Numbered from the stretch's first letter, positions 10,975 through 23,130 are shown. The stretch is DNA of 64,000 nt from Trichopria drosophilae (GCA_030407085.1 CM059582.1:85219501-85283500), one strand, 5' to 3'. Translations and numbers: made by a program. The notes: a model not told the origin generated them from the letters alone.

Positions 10975-11482
10975 AATAATAATAATAATAACGCCTCTAT
11001 TGACACAGTATACAAAAGGACAAAGGATAGGAAATTTTCCCCCGCATTAATGACGAATATGTCGGCTCTCGGGTGGAGAGGTACAGGACAAAGACAGATA
11101 GTTATACATGACAGAACTAGGCAGATACGCACACAACATCCACCCAGAGCCAGTCCCCCCTACTCCAATATCGGTACCACCACAGATTCGGCGGTCTGTA
11201 CCTTAGCGAGTACGACGCGGGGCTTATCCCATCTTTATCCGAGATAAGACCCACGACGTACCGACCGCGGATAAGACGCTGACGGTACCGATAACTGCCG
11301 ACAAGGGTCGACAGCGGTCCCAAATTCGTACCTTCGCCCAGCAAGGTTCCCCGGTTATTCCACACTGGACATAAGCAGAGAAAATTGCACGGACGGGGAT
11401 TCGAACTCGGTACCTTCGCGACGTTCAGTTCGGGCGGACTAAGACTGACGCCTTAGCCCGCACGACCATCACGCCGACGACA
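10975..11482 (-). mobile_element. tRNA-derived SINE
   Basis: Read on the minus strand from about 11482, the element starts with a tRNA-like head. An A-box-like TGATGGTCGTGCGGGC is followed about 70 bases later by a B-box GAGTTCGAATCCC, with a long variable region between them as in type II (Leu/Ser) tRNAs. The head ends near 11385. A body of about 390 bases of unrelated sequence follows, ending in a (TTA)n simple-repeat tail at 10976-10993. A pol III promoter head plus simple-repeat tail is the standard SINE design. The target duplication was not resolved. Confidence 0.7.
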
Positions 11483-11619
11483 CAATATACATTAATTTAC
11501 ATTGTTCAAGGGGCGAGGCACAGCATTAAGTGCTGTTTTACAACCTGACCTTCATATATATTTGAATTTTAGAAATATTTCAAGCAGTCAAAATAAATAT
11601 ATTACAATTATATCAATCT

Positions 11620-12624
11620 TTATTAGGAAGAATTATCTTCAAGACTCACGGTTAAGTCATTTCAAGTTTTTAATTCGTGAAACTATTCTTTTCGAAGCGT
11701 CATATGGTGCGACGCGCCACTGTCGGAATACCTAGCTTCATTCGCGCTCAAACTATCAATTGCCGCAAAATCAACATACGCAATAAACGCGTCAAAATTG
11801 GTCAAAATACTTAAACGGTTGTCATTAACATCGCGTTCATTACAGTATTTGTGCTTTTCACGGTTTCGGTTTTTCTTACAATAGCAGGCTAGATGACCGT
11901 TACCGTTACAATGATAACATTCGTAGTCCTTGTACTTGCTATTACCGGACTTACACTCCTGCGGTGGGGGCCGCTTCTTCTTCCCGTCGCTTCCCTTGTA
12001 TTTTCGGTCCTTTCTTAAACCGATCGCTGCCAATGCACTCGTTGTTTCGTCTAGGGCCTCGAGGTGGCTCTCCTCCTTAATCAGACGTTCTGTGAGGTTC
12101 GTAATGGTTTGATCAGCTGCTGCTACGCTGTCCCATGCCGTTACAAGGGCACTATATTTTGAACGTAGCGACGCGAGAATTTTCGACATGATTGTGACGT
12201 CAGAGACCGTTTCGCCGACGTCTTGTATTTGCCGTACTTTGCTCACGATCTTGGCGATATATTACGCAATGGCGTCGCCCGGTTTCACGCGATATTCGTG
12301 AAACCTCGTGGTAAGCACTAGCTTACTGGTTGCACTTTTCTGCTCGTGGATCGTCGAAAGTTTAGTCCACATCTCTGCAGCAGTATTGCAAGTAACTAAA
12401 TACTCGAGCTCCGAGTAGGTCACAGCAGAGGAAATGGCCACCATGGCCATTGCGACTTTCTTTATCCAAGACGTTTGTTCGTCGGCTTCTTCTGCTGGTC
12501 TATCAGCGCTTCCATCAACGATATCGAGTAGATCGTTTGCTACCAGCACGGCGTTGATCTGGAATTTCCATTGGTGGAAATTTCGTTATGTTTCGATAAT
12601 CAAATCCGTTATTTGATCCGCCAT
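11620..12624 (-). pseudogene. gag: Copia gag (UBN2-type) and start of protease, broken
   Basis: The ATG is at 12624, just inside the leader. The N-terminus is a UBN2-type Copia gag (FHQWKFQINAVL near 12580, then a helix-rich region with TAAEMWTKLSTIH). In-frame stops lie at about 12588 and 12260. Downstream at about 11908-11867 is one CCHC zinc knuckle (C-x2-C-x4-H-x4-C, CYHCNGNGHLACYC) for RNA binding. At about 11710 is the Copia protease active site DSGASHHMT. Residues typical of the next protease strand (DLTVSLEDNS) continue to about 11630 through two more stops. Normal Copia polyproteins run about 1400 residues, so only the first quarter remains. Confidence 0.85.
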
Positions 12625-12905
12625 TTTGTTTCGAAGATTAATTTACACTTTTTCGCACAAAAATATGAGATAGCACACGCGCGTCGAAATTGGTCGATTA
12701 CTTTAACGTGTAATCGGATAAAAACTCCGAAATACTGCTTTACATCAAGGGATAGGTGATTGCGAGGTGTCGAAATAGGAATCGACTAGCACCTCGATCA
12801 CACACCACTGTAGCACGCATGTGGCCTGAACACGGAATGGCCGACGCAACGAACGCTCCCGATTTTCTATTAAGAGTTTGTCTCTGACCTGTCACGCGAC
12901 TATAT

Positions 12906-12919
12906 CTGGGCCCATAACC
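12906..12919 (-). other. Copia primer-binding site
   Basis: GGTTATGGGCCCAG on the minus strand directly follows the LTR end. It matches the insect Copia type of primer site, complementary to an internal part of initiator Met-tRNA. Its place next to the ...CCCAACA end of the LTR supports both calls. Confidence 0.7.
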
Positions 12920-13205
12920 TGTTGGGATTATGGATAAAAATGAGCGACTCAGAAAAATACTCCGTAATAAACGTTTATTTCGCGAAGATATAATGAGACA
13001 AATTATGTCGACTCGACGAGACGGACTTGTTCTCTCTACGGTGACGCTAGGCGAACTGAAATGGCTCTCGAATCGCGCTTGCGTCGTGCAAAAACCTAAG
13101 TACTCGCGCCTCGTTACGTTTGAATGGTGAACTCACACGAATAGATATAAATGTAGTAGAGTGAGTAGGTGAGATATAAACAAAAATACGAAAATGTATC
13201 CAACA
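12920..13205 (-). repeat. Copia 5' LTR (286 bp)
   Basis: On the minus strand it starts TGTTGGATAC and ends ATCCCAACA, the TG...CA form with short inverted ends typical of Copia. An AATAAA polyadenylation signal lies inside (about 12975). The partner LTR is absent, so no target duplication can be checked. Confidence 0.8.
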
Positions 13206-13249
13206 AGAAGCACAAACTGTTGCTAATTGCACTGAGCTAGAAGGCCTGA

Positions 13250-13930
13250 TTGAGTGTGTTATCTGAATATTACTTGAAGTTTGGAATTGACGACGGAGGA
13301 GGGTTTCTGAAGGTGTATCTTTCCATCGAATCTATTGAAAAAAGGGACGAATTGGATGGATATCAGCAACAATATGATCAAGGAATAGCCACTACACGTT
13401 TCACAGATTCTGGTGTTACTCGTATTAGCGCTGGTGTGTGCTCAAGAAAATTATGACAATGTTTTGCTGGTGGTGGTAATAATCAAAATTGATAACTTTC
13501 AATGAACTGTAGCTACCGCCTTAAAACTCGCAAACATCATTGTAGGCATAGCGGCTCATATCCATGTACATAGTGTTATACGAATAAATAAGAAGTCTAT
13601 GAAAGTACGTACCGTACTTTGAGCAACCCAATGCAGTAATATTTGTCTTGGTGCGAAGCAGGATCTGTCAAGAAAAACGCCAAAGAATACTAGAATTATA
13701 TTCATCCTCCACTTTTCAGTTCCCGTGAGGATAAAACATTTATTTAGATTACGCCACCTCCTGAACTACACTTGAAAATAGGCGTTGTCAATCATTTATT
13801 CACGAATTTGTTAACTAAATTTGAAGATGACGCTACTCGATGGGCACAATCTTGCAACGTTCAAAGGGAAATAATACACGGGAGTTCCGGATTCAATGCG
13901 GTAAATTGTCTTGACGATACTTAAGTGGCC
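13250..13930 (+). pseudogene. Fragments of an unclassified mobile-element protein
   Basis: Plus-strand frames carry, in order, LKFGIDDGGGFLKVYLSI (13277-13330), FTDSGVT, a QENYDNVLL block (about 13443), TALKLANIIVGI (about 13520) and PPELHLKIGVVNHLF (about 13751). I have met this order in uncharacterised repetitive proteins of insects and other invertebrates. The function is unknown to me; a transposase is a guess. The blocks fall in different frames with stops between them, so it is dead. It abuts the Gypsy fragment at about 13930. Confidence 0.4.
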
Positions 13931-14390
13931 AGCGTTCGACGCATCATGGCACTCACGCAATACTTCTGCACGTTCTTATGGGGGTACGCACTCTTTTTTT
14001 CCCACTCGTCACTGTCCTCTTTGTTGAAAGAATGCGGCACCCTTCGGTATAGTTTTACATCTACGATTCGGTATTCCTGGTCGTCGTTCGGGCCCTACTG
14101 TGCGTCTCGGTACTGGGTAACATACTACCCAGATATTGATGCTGAGCGGATCTCCCAGAGAGGGTGCCTTGAGAGCGCAACGGCAACATGGTTTGTGGTG
14201 CTCTTGTGGTATCGAATCTCGAAATCGAATTGTTGTAATTCGAGGGCCCAGCGGGCCAACCTACATGACGGATTATGTTTTGGAGCCACTTGAGCGCTTG
14301 GTGATCAGTGAGTACCATGAACTTGTATCCCTCCAGGTACGGGCGTGTTTGAAGGATGAGATGCCTGATGCGTGAATAGATATATTTATA
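13921..14390 (-). pseudogene. pol: Ty3/Gypsy RNase H and linker fragment
   Basis: On the minus strand from about 14385, a frame reads RPYLEGYKFMVLTDHQALKWLQN (described in parts: the TDHQALKWL motif is the third RNase H block of Gypsy elements). It then shifts frame near 14255 and continues with RWALELQQFDFEI, an H-K-S-T-NHVA block and the start of the RNase H-integrase linker (RIVDVKLYRR). It stops near 13921. There is no RT, integrase core or LTR, so it is a 5'- and 3'-truncated relic. Confidence 0.75.
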
Positions 14391-14820
14391 TATCTATATG
14401 TATATTCCAAACGCATATCTCGTTTCAGTATAAATGTCGATAAAAATTTAAACCACTAGGGATGATTCTTAAGCTATAACTTAATCATAATTTTGATATA
14501 TTAATATCGTAAAGATGAAAATAGCTAAAATGTGCGGCATTCCATGCCAAGTACTCTACCATATCTAACTTTATTACTGACGTTTTTTTTATAAGTTTCA
14601 TATTTTTTCTAACATGTTCTCCTATTAGATAATAGTTTGATTAACAATTTTTAAATTTAGCATTTTAGACATTTATAAATATTGGGAGGGTGAAATGTTG
14701 AGTATCTGCCCTTATTAATCCTTTTCGAGATCCTATAATTCATGATTTGATTTTTTTTTCTTATTAGTTAATTTAACTTTGACTTAACTTTGACGGTATG
14801 CGACAGCACGTGCTGGGAGC
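14391..14820. other. AT-rich non-coding DNA
   Basis: It begins with a short TATATATCTA tract and has no supported coding or RNA feature. It could include 5' leader of the LINE that follows. Confidence 0.5.
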
Positions 14821-14832
14821 GTGGTAGTGTAC

Positions 14833-15534
14833 ATGCCAAAGGAGGAGAAGGAGCCTTCTACACCTTCCCGAGCGGAAACATCTGGGCGCGTGAATGGTCA
14901 AGAGAAGGAGTCTCCTACTACGTTTAGGCCTCGCTCTACACCTCTGGGACAACCTTCGACTACTGCGAAATGGCTATGGTACAGAAATCCATCCGCATCG
15001 GCGATAACCGATTACTTTGAAGCGTACAAGCGACGGCTCTCACCTGAGGCTCCGCATTTCTGCTCATCCGGCTCTGCTTCATTAAAAAAGCAGTGTATTT
15101 GCCTCTTGCCTCCCTCTAATACCTCTTTGGAAGGCCTGTCAAAAGACGAGGTAAAGGACCCTCAACTCAAAGCACTTCAAGAAGCTATTGTTTCTCAATT
15201 ATAGGCAGAAATCGACGTCCACTAGGCATACGTGAGAAAAATGCATAAAACTCTTCGTAAAAAAAATATTACAATCCGTGGTCTGAACATCAATAGTGAC
15301 ATCATGAAATGCAACAAGGAATTTATTGAGAAGAATTTTCAATTAAAAAATATTGTAGATACTACATTTCTCATCCGTAAAGAACCACCTGCTATTCTGG
15401 TGGAATTGCAATCCGCTCGTGCAAAAAGCCGCATTATGGCTAATAAAAAGGAAAATCTTGATGGTCAAAACATTTATATAGACATGGATCCTACTGAAAA
15501 AAAAGAGAGGCGAATTTTCATGCAAGAACTCTAA
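14833..15534 (+). pseudogene. Non-LTR retrotransposon ORF1, broken
   Basis: Two adjoining frames (14833-15204 and 15232-15534) form an ORF1-like protein. The first is a Ser/Pro/Lys-rich, low-complexity N-terminus. The second has an RRM-like fold signature: ITIRGLNI as a first strand, ILVELQSARAKSRIM as the central strand, then LDGQNIYIDMD and an ERRI end. This is common to LINE ORF1 proteins that bind element RNA. A stop at 15202 and a short gap separate the halves. Its position immediately before an endonuclease/RT region supports the call. Confidence 0.6.
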
Positions 15535-15766
15535 TTAGGTTGGCTTTGGCGAAAAAGAAAAAGATGTTCATGAAATACCAAAATATCCAAATCGATGGTT
15601 TGCATGGTCCGGTAAAGATGAATTGTTTATTCGAGAGGTTAAGTCATCGACCTCCTTTTCGACTTCTAGCTGCAACTAAGAGCAACTCCTGATCAACAGA
15701 GATGGAAAAAGACAATTAACGGCAGTCCCCTTTTCCAGCTTTAGCGGCTGCTTCTCATCTCGTCAT

Positions 15767-17560
15767 ATGTTTAACTTTTGTGGTGGAATTTCAAGACCGA
15801 CTGGACGGAATTGCGAAATGACCACTCGCATGTCAGCATTGAATCCGGATTTTTACCAAAATGAATCTGCTTTCAAAATCTCCTTCTGGAATATTAGAGG
15901 ACCTCATAGTTTTCCTCATCTGATGAATCTGCAAAAAAAATCCATTATTGATTTTTACGGGGTATGGCTACCTAGATTCCACCAGCTTCTACAGAGTACA
16001 TCAACTCGTCCCTTTGTCCCGGCAACTAGAGAAGGGCCATCAGGAAAATTCGATGGTGGATTGTTTTCCTTGTTCCCTTTGGCAGGTTTCGCCGAAATGA
16101 TTGAAGCTTCTCCTAACTGAATTTTTATTTTAGTGAAAACTGCTACTATCACTATTCCTCAAGTCTCTGTCTACTTTTCACCAAGTTCAAATTTACCGGA
16201 TCAGCTTCATTTTCTTCAACTAGTTTTGGACTAAATTTTGTAGACAAATATTCAAATAAATTAATTTTAATTGGGGGCGACTTCAATTCTTGGACGGGCG
16301 ATCTAAATCTTGAATGTGAATGTAATCATTTATTTAGTAGCACTTCCCTGGATGATGTTAGAAGATTTAATGATTTGCGATGCAATATGGATGGTAAACT
16401 ATTGTACAATTTCATGCCCGAAAACAATTTTGTGTTGCTCAACGGTCGTGTTCCTGGCGATACTCCTGCGCAATTTACTTATTTAGACACCAAGGGTCGC
16501 AGTATACTCGATTTGGTCTGGGTATCTGCAAATCATCTCCATTTTGTAACTTATTTATCGTCTGGGACAGCGGAGGTTCAGACCACTTCTCGGCTAATGT
16601 AATATTTCGTTTAACGTCGGATAAGTTAACAGGTACGCATTTTCTGCCTGTTTTTAATTATATGAATGTCTCTAACAAATTTTTATTAGCTGAATTTTGT
16701 CGTAGGTTAGCAAATCCTGCTGTACAGGTGGGTCTAATTAAATTGCCAAGCGTTCCCCAGAAAAGGGATGCCCCAGAGCATACAGTTTACGTGGTAGAAT
16801 GCGACATGTAGAAAGACTCGTGATTATATGAATCGAGCGTTACACCTCTTGCGAGTTAATAAATACGAACGTTCTTTTGATGTAGCTTATTTGCAGGCGA
16901 AAGAAAATTTAAAAAAAGCAACGCTATCTGCAAAGAGCTTATATCTGGCGAATTTGGCAGATTCCTTTGCGGATATGATGGATGCTGGGATCTTTAAGTC
17001 CACGGTACGGAGGCACAGAAGGGCTCCTTTACATAGGCCTAGACTTTAGCGGCACCTGGATCTCGTCTACCCGCCGAGGCCGCTCAAAGCTTGACTTTTT
17101 TTGGTACATTTGATAATGTTTTTGATATGCCCTTTAAATCCGGTGAGCTTTTGGAGAGCATGAACAAATTGAAGACTGGTAACGCCATCGCCTTATTCGA
17201 TCCCGGCAGAGATTTGGAAGTCGCTTTCGGGTGAATGGCTTACTTTTATCCTAGATCTTTTTAACTCCATTTTTCTTACGGAATTGTCTCCTGAGGGGTG
17301 GATGCATGCTAATCTCTTCATGCTCTTCAAGAAGGGCGACCGTTCAGACCCCTTGGGCTATAGGACAATTGCAATTACAAATGCGTTAAGCAAAATTGTT
17401 GGCACTGAGACCGGAGACATGGCTTGACACCAGACATACAATTTCAGAAGAACAGGTGGGATTTAGGATAGAAGGCTCTGCGGAAGATAATATTTTCACT
17501 CTGACCTCGGCTGTTCAGATCCACTTACGCAGGAAAGCTTCAAAATGCTTCGTTCTCTTA
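15767..17560 (+). pseudogene. Non-LTR retrotransposon ORF2 (endonuclease and partial RT), broken
   Basis: The AP-like endonuclease is visible as FKISFWNIRG (15873-15902), LILIGGDFNSW (16260-16295) and SILDLVW (16500-16520). The reverse transcriptase N-terminal part has a SGEWLTFILDLFNSIF block (about 17227), NLFMLFKKGD..DPLGYR.I (17310-17365) and QVGFR.G.SAEDNIFTL (17453-17505), its fingers region. The sequence leaves the family just after this, before the catalytic YxDD motif, so the palm is missing. Many frameshifts and stops interrupt it. The clade is not assigned. Confidence 0.75.
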
Positions 17561-17743
17561 CTACCACCAATATCTGCACCGACTGCGGCTCCAGGTAGGC
17601 TCACGCCCATACCCTTCTGCGCACATCGCCGCGACCCTCCTACTCGTCAGGTCTTCATGATGGCCCTCAAAGGTACCGCTCCTCTTACCGCTGACGGCCG
17701 AGTATAGGCGCTACGATTCAACGCCATCCATTTTCAGGGCTAA
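17561..17743. other. GC-richer segment after the LINE, origin unknown
   Basis: No family is recognised. The frame crossing it is the tail of the LINE frame. It holds ICTDCGS, a two-Cys string that may be chance. Confidence 0.3.
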
Positions 17744-18007
17744 TTTTTTTTACCGTATTTTGTCGACTTTAACATTTTTTTTTGTAACAATCATTTTCGG
17801 ATTTAACGTTGCATTTAAACTATGATCAAGTTTAAGATTATGTTTGTATTTACTATAAGGATGTTTTGCACAAAGCTGTGCAGCTAGGCGGCAGCACAAC
17901 GTGCTACGGCTTCGTAACGTCTGTGTGACATATACACTTACCGGCAAGCAGAAGATGATTGTTACACAGAAAATTTCGGTAAACTCGACAAAATACGGTA
18001 AAAAAAA
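17744..18007. mobile_element. MITE-like palindrome, 264 bp
   Basis: Inverted ends: left TTTTTTTTACCGTATTTTGT (from 17744) and right ACAAAATACGGTAAAAAAAA (to about 18007), each followed inward by a GTAACAATCAT-like string. The interior is AT-rich and non-coding. The target duplication is hidden in T/A runs. Confidence 0.65.
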
Positions 18008-18330
18008 TTTCCTTCGAAAAAATTACAAAAATTTCAGCCAATAGATAATTACAAAATGAAACTTTTTGTTTCTTAAAAATTTGTTATATCACGTTAATTT
18101 TCCGAGATATAGGGGATTGAAAAAATAATCACATTAATTTGTTCAAAATTAAATAAGTATTTGTAAAGAAATATTAGACACAATCCCGAAGAGGCAATAT
18201 AATAATAAAGCTATAGGAATTACCTTTCGATTACACGTTGTACGTTTCTCCTACAATCATTAGAAAAAAAAATGGGAGCGGATTGAAAAAGAAAAAAATA
18301 ATACGAAAAAATGACTTTAGTTAATCAAGC

Positions 18331-19231
18331 TGTGACAGGATGTCACCGATCGACCCCCTGGCAGATCCGTCCCGGTAGATGCCGCGGTTCCCTCGCGGGT
18401 CGAAAGTGCCCCGGAGCTCAGGATCGCCTTCCTCAATTTCTTTTTGTCGCCGATTTCCATGATTTCGGATACCCGTCCGTCAGTCGCCGGTAAAGCGCCT
18501 GAACGGCTTTACCGTAATTGCTCGGTTGCGCGTTTCGCCGGGAGCGTCACCGCCTTCTGCGCACTCGAAACGCCTGAGCCCCTCTTTGCCTTGGCTATCC
18601 CTCTCGGCAGCGCAGGAGGTACCACCCGATGGTAGGAGTCATCGTGGCCGTCAAGAAGGGACACCGCCCCACTCTAACGCGCCTGTATTGTTTCCCCCTG
18701 TCTGTCGCTGCGCGTCTGCATTGCTCAGGCCCAGCACGCTAAAAAGCTGCCTAGATAAAAGGAATTCCGGCCGACATCGTGGGTGTATCGCTCTGGTGTT
18801 GGACCCTGTCGAACCACGGATCTGTAACGGTGCTCAGGCGCTTCCCAGCCGACATCGGGAGCCCGGACCACACGACAACGTCGGTGGGTAAAATTGGCGA
18901 TACCATCGCCGTCAGCGATCTCCGAGTTCTGCGTGGAAACTGCGACCTCTACTGCGTGAGTACCTTGGACCCCTATTCGATTCTGTACCTCCTTTCGTGC
19001 GGAGTTTTGTGCACAGAAGAGTGATTCCGGTCATTTTTTTATAGAAATTCTACCGTCGCGTGATTGTTGAACCCGCGTAAATTTTCAGGCCAAGCGCGGC
19101 CACCCGTGTAAACCATTGTACCTTTCAGTAAAAACAAATATATACATAGTTATATTGAATCTAACTTCATACGTTATTTTTTTTGGTTGTGTCCTGCCCT
19201 CTCCGACTCGCTGGTTAAAGGACAGGTTATA
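18331..19231 (+). repeat. Gypsy 5' LTR (with internal deletion)
   Basis: It starts TGTGACAGGATGTCACC and ends GGACAGGTTATA, as does the 3' LTR. At 18751-18756 it lacks the 544 bases found at 37517-38060 of the 3' LTR, with GCCT at both breakpoints. It keeps about 226 bases (18981-19206) that the 3' LTR has lost. Open frames here have no coding support and recur in the 3' LTR. Confidence 0.88.
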
Positions 19232-19233
19232 AA

Positions 19234-19250
19234 TGGCATCCCTGGTGGGA
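19234..19250 (+). other. Gypsy primer-binding site
   Basis: TGGCATCCCTGGTGGGA begins two bases after the 5' LTR. TGG at this position is the usual start of a site complementary to a tRNA 3' end. The tRNA is not identified. Confidence 0.5.
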
Positions 19251-20693
19251 AAATCAAAATTGTGATTTTCCTAAAAATGAAAATTTATAAACGGTAGAGT
19301 TCTCCGGAAAAATTTAAACTTTCGTCGTTACGACCGCGTCATTTTCGGATTGCGTCATTTTCGGATTGCGTCATTTTTGTTATTTGCGTAATTTTGCTAT
19401 TTTGGAAAACGAAGTCGGTCTCGGGCTTTCCAGCTTCGGGTTCGGTTTCGCGTCCCTCCCCTATTCTATACTGCAAATATTTAATGCTAAGAATAATTAG
19501 AATTAAGAATGAGTAATATTATAAAAATTTAGTTAATAATAGGAAATTCCCTATTTCTCCCTTCCTAACCTTGAAATTTCCCCGAAACCTTCTAGTTAAA
19601 ATTGGAAAATTTTATTGCCTAAGTAAAAATAAGTTGAAAACGAGAAACCAACATAATAATCGAAAAGAATTCGTTAATTAGCAACGGTTTGTTTTCGATG
19701 AATATTCCTGTTGTTTTCGTGTTATTTGTTTACCTTTCGATTATCACTTCTATTATTACAAACTTTTGAAACTAGAGTCATTTTCAATGGTAAATATGAT
19801 AATGATATTATTCACTGAGTAATAAATTTGTAAAATCACAATAACTAGACTAATTTTAAATTTAATAATATTTAATGTTCCATTTCGATTTTTCCGAATA
19901 CCAATAATTAGCGAATCCCAGAATACAAAAAACCTATTACGAAACAAAAGCTACAAATAGTAAGATATTGTTTCAACCCGAGTTCCAAAGGTTTTAATTA
20001 ACAAAAACTTTTTGAATTGACCTGGCCACCCTATGGTGACCTTTCTCTCTAGTATTCCCCGATACCTGTGATAATAATTTAATAATTATATACACAGGAA
20101 AACAAATTTTCGAGTTATTAGTTTTCTTTGGAACGGGCCGCGAACTCGGTCGATTTTTCGTGGGTACAGTGATTGCTAAAGTTTTTTTTATTTTTTTTAT
20201 ATATACATATGCTTTATTACAAACGAATAGTGGTTTCGATTATGTTTTTATTATAAACGAAAGCTGATATGGATATCACAACGCGGTAAAACTTTTTTTT
20301 TTTTGTTTTATGGTTTTGATTTGTCACTTACGCTCTAATCCCCCCTTTTTTTTCTTTCTTTTTTTTTTTATTTTAGCGTTGGCATACTGCACGTCAAGCC
20401 GTTTAGTTTTTTGGTTTTGCGTTCTGGATTCCCCCTTCGGTCTAGGGGATTCTGTTGAGACATACGGTCGCGAGGTAGAATTTCGCGTTACCCCCACCCT
20501 AGAACCGGGAATAATTAAACCATTTCTTTTTGCGCTCCGGGGAATCGTCTATACTTTTTTTTTTATTTGTTTTTGTCTTGTGTGTGACGGAGACGACCCC
20601 CGCCCCACCTATCCTCTCCTATCTAGTGAATTACGCTCACTGGATAATTTGGCTTTTGGTTTTTTTTTTTCGTTTTCTTTCTCTGCGTGAGTA
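19251..20693 (+). other. Gypsy 5' leader, non-coding
   Basis: About 1.4 kb, unusually long, AT-rich and T-run rich. It has three tandem TGCGTCATTTTCGGAT-like copies at about 19336-19385. The frame at 20310-20690 is an Ile/Phe-rich by-product of T runs. Confidence 0.5.
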
Positions 20694-23130
20694 ATGGATA
20701 CCACCGGTACTCCCCCACCCGGCACTTACCCCGGAATGGGGGCAGTTAACCCCACAATCATGACCCCCACTACTACGTCGACCATAATGACAGTCACAAC
20801 GGCACCGTCACTCACTATGTTGACAACGACCAATGTCTCCCCCTCGCGAGCCCTGGTACTAAGAATACCCACCTCGGATCAGCAAATAGCCATCCGGGAG
20901 GAAGTGCGCACTATCGTAGACCTGCGCGACCTCCTAAGAAGGTGTGATCGTGCATGGATCCTGATTTCGGGGTCAATGGACGCCATTTGCGATCGTCTCG
21001 CTCGCCATACCATCAAAACACGGTTCCCCGACACGGAAGTTGTATGGGAACCCACGGTGGATGGGCGGGGTAACTTACCCCCTTTTACCCTATACGAGGC
21101 GATATGTTGCCCAATAATTGGGAATGTCCTCAATGGGTCGCTCAATGCCACCTATCCCTATTACATGGATTCCGGGGATCCAATGCCCCAACGCGACCGA
21201 CTAGGTGCTTTCGCGTTCCCCCTCACCCAGCTCCCCTCCGATGGATCCCGCACGTTCTATCGTGACCCCCTGACATTCGTAGAGGGCACTTCCGCCTTTT
21301 TAGGAACGGAGTCCTCCTAACCTCAAAATTCCCCCAATACACTACCCCAAATGTCTGATCCAGCGAACGCCCTCTGCAATCCCCAAACGGGAGATATTGG
21401 GCCGCTGAAAGACACCAGGGGAAGTGTACCCTCGTCGGGACCTCAAAACCCCGGTAACCCCCCCCCCCCGCGGCGGTTGGGGATAATAATCCCCGTCCCC
21501 TTTCAGGCACAAATAATCGAGACCCCCGGAATGAACCCCGCCACGAGGCCCACAGGTTCGCACTGTGCGAACCCCAAATAGGATCGCGTGATAACTATCC
21601 CCCGCCCCCACGATTGGGGGAATACCCCCACCGACCCTCGCGTGACAATAATCCCCGGCCAACGGTGCGGGAAGAGCACCCAGCTCCCCGACCGGGTCAG
21701 GTACCGTACCGGAGACCTCCCTGTCCCCGACAACCTCCTTCCTTTCCCCAACAAACTCCCCACTCTCCGCCCCCACAACCGGCTGATTCCTTCATCTTCC
21801 ATCCCTCGGAGTTCCACCGAGTCTTCCCTGACCGATCAACCTATCCTGATGCCCCACATTCCGACTACCAGCCTCCCCCGACCTCAACCTATCCCCGGCC
21901 TCCACAACCTCACTATCCTCCCCCATTTCCATACTCTCAGCACCCACCCCAAGCCTCATCCTACCCCCAACCCTCTTACCAGTACCAATACACCTCCTAT
22001 CCCCCCATCCTTGCGCCACTTGCTGTGTATGATCGAGCCCCTCCGCTATCAAATCCAACGGGTAGGACAGCCGTCCATTTCCCGGCGGATTTGACATACA
22101 GTCTATTCCCAAACCCCCCTTTCGGTAGTAGTACTTGAGTCGGGCAACAGCTCCCCTCGGGTAACTCAACATACCACCCCAGCTTGTCCCAGTCCGCCGT
22201 TCGTTGGGGTAAAACCGCCATCAAGCACTGGAGGTCACATGGGCCTCGATTCTCGGGCGAGGAAGGTGAGGATGCAGAAGACTTCCTCACCAAACTCGTA
22301 GAGTATAGCTCGAGCCGTGACCTCACAGAGGACGACCTCCTCCGTGTTCTCCCCGAAGCTTTCAGAGGCACAGCCCTAGCCTGGTTCCGGGTAGAACGGA
22401 ACAGCTGGACCTCCTATCCTGGCTTCGTGCGTTATTTTCGGGATGCTTATGGGCAGCGAAGCGCCGAAGCTAGTATTAAACGGGAAATTACGTTAAGGAC
22501 CCAAGGGCCGGAGGAACCCATTCGAGAATATATAGTGGCTTTGAGAAGCCTATTTAGATTACTTTCTGTTCCCCCTTCAGTTGACGAACAACTGGACATT
22601 TGTGTCCAGAACTTGCGGCCCGGTCTCGCGAAGCATCCGTAAGCCGCCAATCCGTACTAGATTTTCCTGATTTGCTGCGCCAAGGCCGCCAGGTCGAGAG
22701 TGTAGCGAGTCAGGAAAGATCTTACCGACCCCCTCCACCCGCTACACAGTCGGTTTACCCGGCTTTCGCATACTCCCCAAAGAATAAGAAGCAGCAAGAC
22801 AAATTAGCCGCTACTACCCCCGCGACCCCCCGGCACAGCCCAAGGGAAATCGTAGTAATTCATCTTCACCCCCACCACCCGTGGCAGATGCAGCTCCACT
22901 GCTGCGCGCCACATCGGTCCCGGTGTCACGCCCAAATCCCCCGAAGTCGTCGGCCCCGCCCCGACGTCCTTCACCACCGACCCTCCGTACCCCTCAGTTC
23001 TTCTCGCGCCCAAAGCTAATTCCTCCATTATCGTAAGTCGCGCCATCCAGCCCTCCTCTCAGCCCTAGGGGTCCCCCCAGCCCCAGTCCAATGGTCAGCT
23101 GTTACAATTGTAAGCAGACGGGCCACATTT
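20694..23130 (+). pseudogene. gag: Gypsy gag, 5' part
   Basis: The ATG at 20694 has a good context (TAATGG). The N-terminal 209 codons are Thr/Pro-rich at first, then helical. A TAA at 21318 interrupts the frame. A C-run at about 21460-21472 shifts the frame into a long Pro/Tyr/Ser-rich linker (21475-22138, TGA at 22136). The capsid-like Retrotrans_gag region follows (22184-22642), with FRGTALAWFR and a region ending NLRPGLAKH. A frameshift near 22640 leads to a Pro-rich tail. The first CCHC zinc knuckle (CYNCKQTGHI) is cut at 23130 by the foldback. Gag would form the particle and bind RNA. Confidence 0.75.

Larger units (their letters stand above)
11620..13205 (-). mobile_element. Truncated Copia LTR retrotransposon (5' LTR, PBS, gag-protease start)
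   Basis: On the minus strand it runs 5' LTR (13205-12920), primer-binding site (12919-12906), leader, gag and the beginning of protease. It stops near 11620, after which nothing Copia-like is seen. Integrase, RT, RNase H and the 3' LTR are missing, so the element is 3'-truncated or rearranged. Several in-frame stops show that it is old. Confidence 0.85.

Noticed and set aside
18338..19024. Open frames in the Gypsy LTRs, repeated at 37027-38328
   Set aside because: They recur in both LTRs because the LTRs are copies; no domain is seen and frames are not conserved between copies.
20310..20690. 126-codon frame before gag
   Set aside because: Phe/Leu-rich by-product of T runs in the Gypsy leader, with no motif.
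21223..22371. Several minus-strand frames opposite gag
   Set aside because: Shadows of the GC- and Pro-rich gag frame on the other strand.
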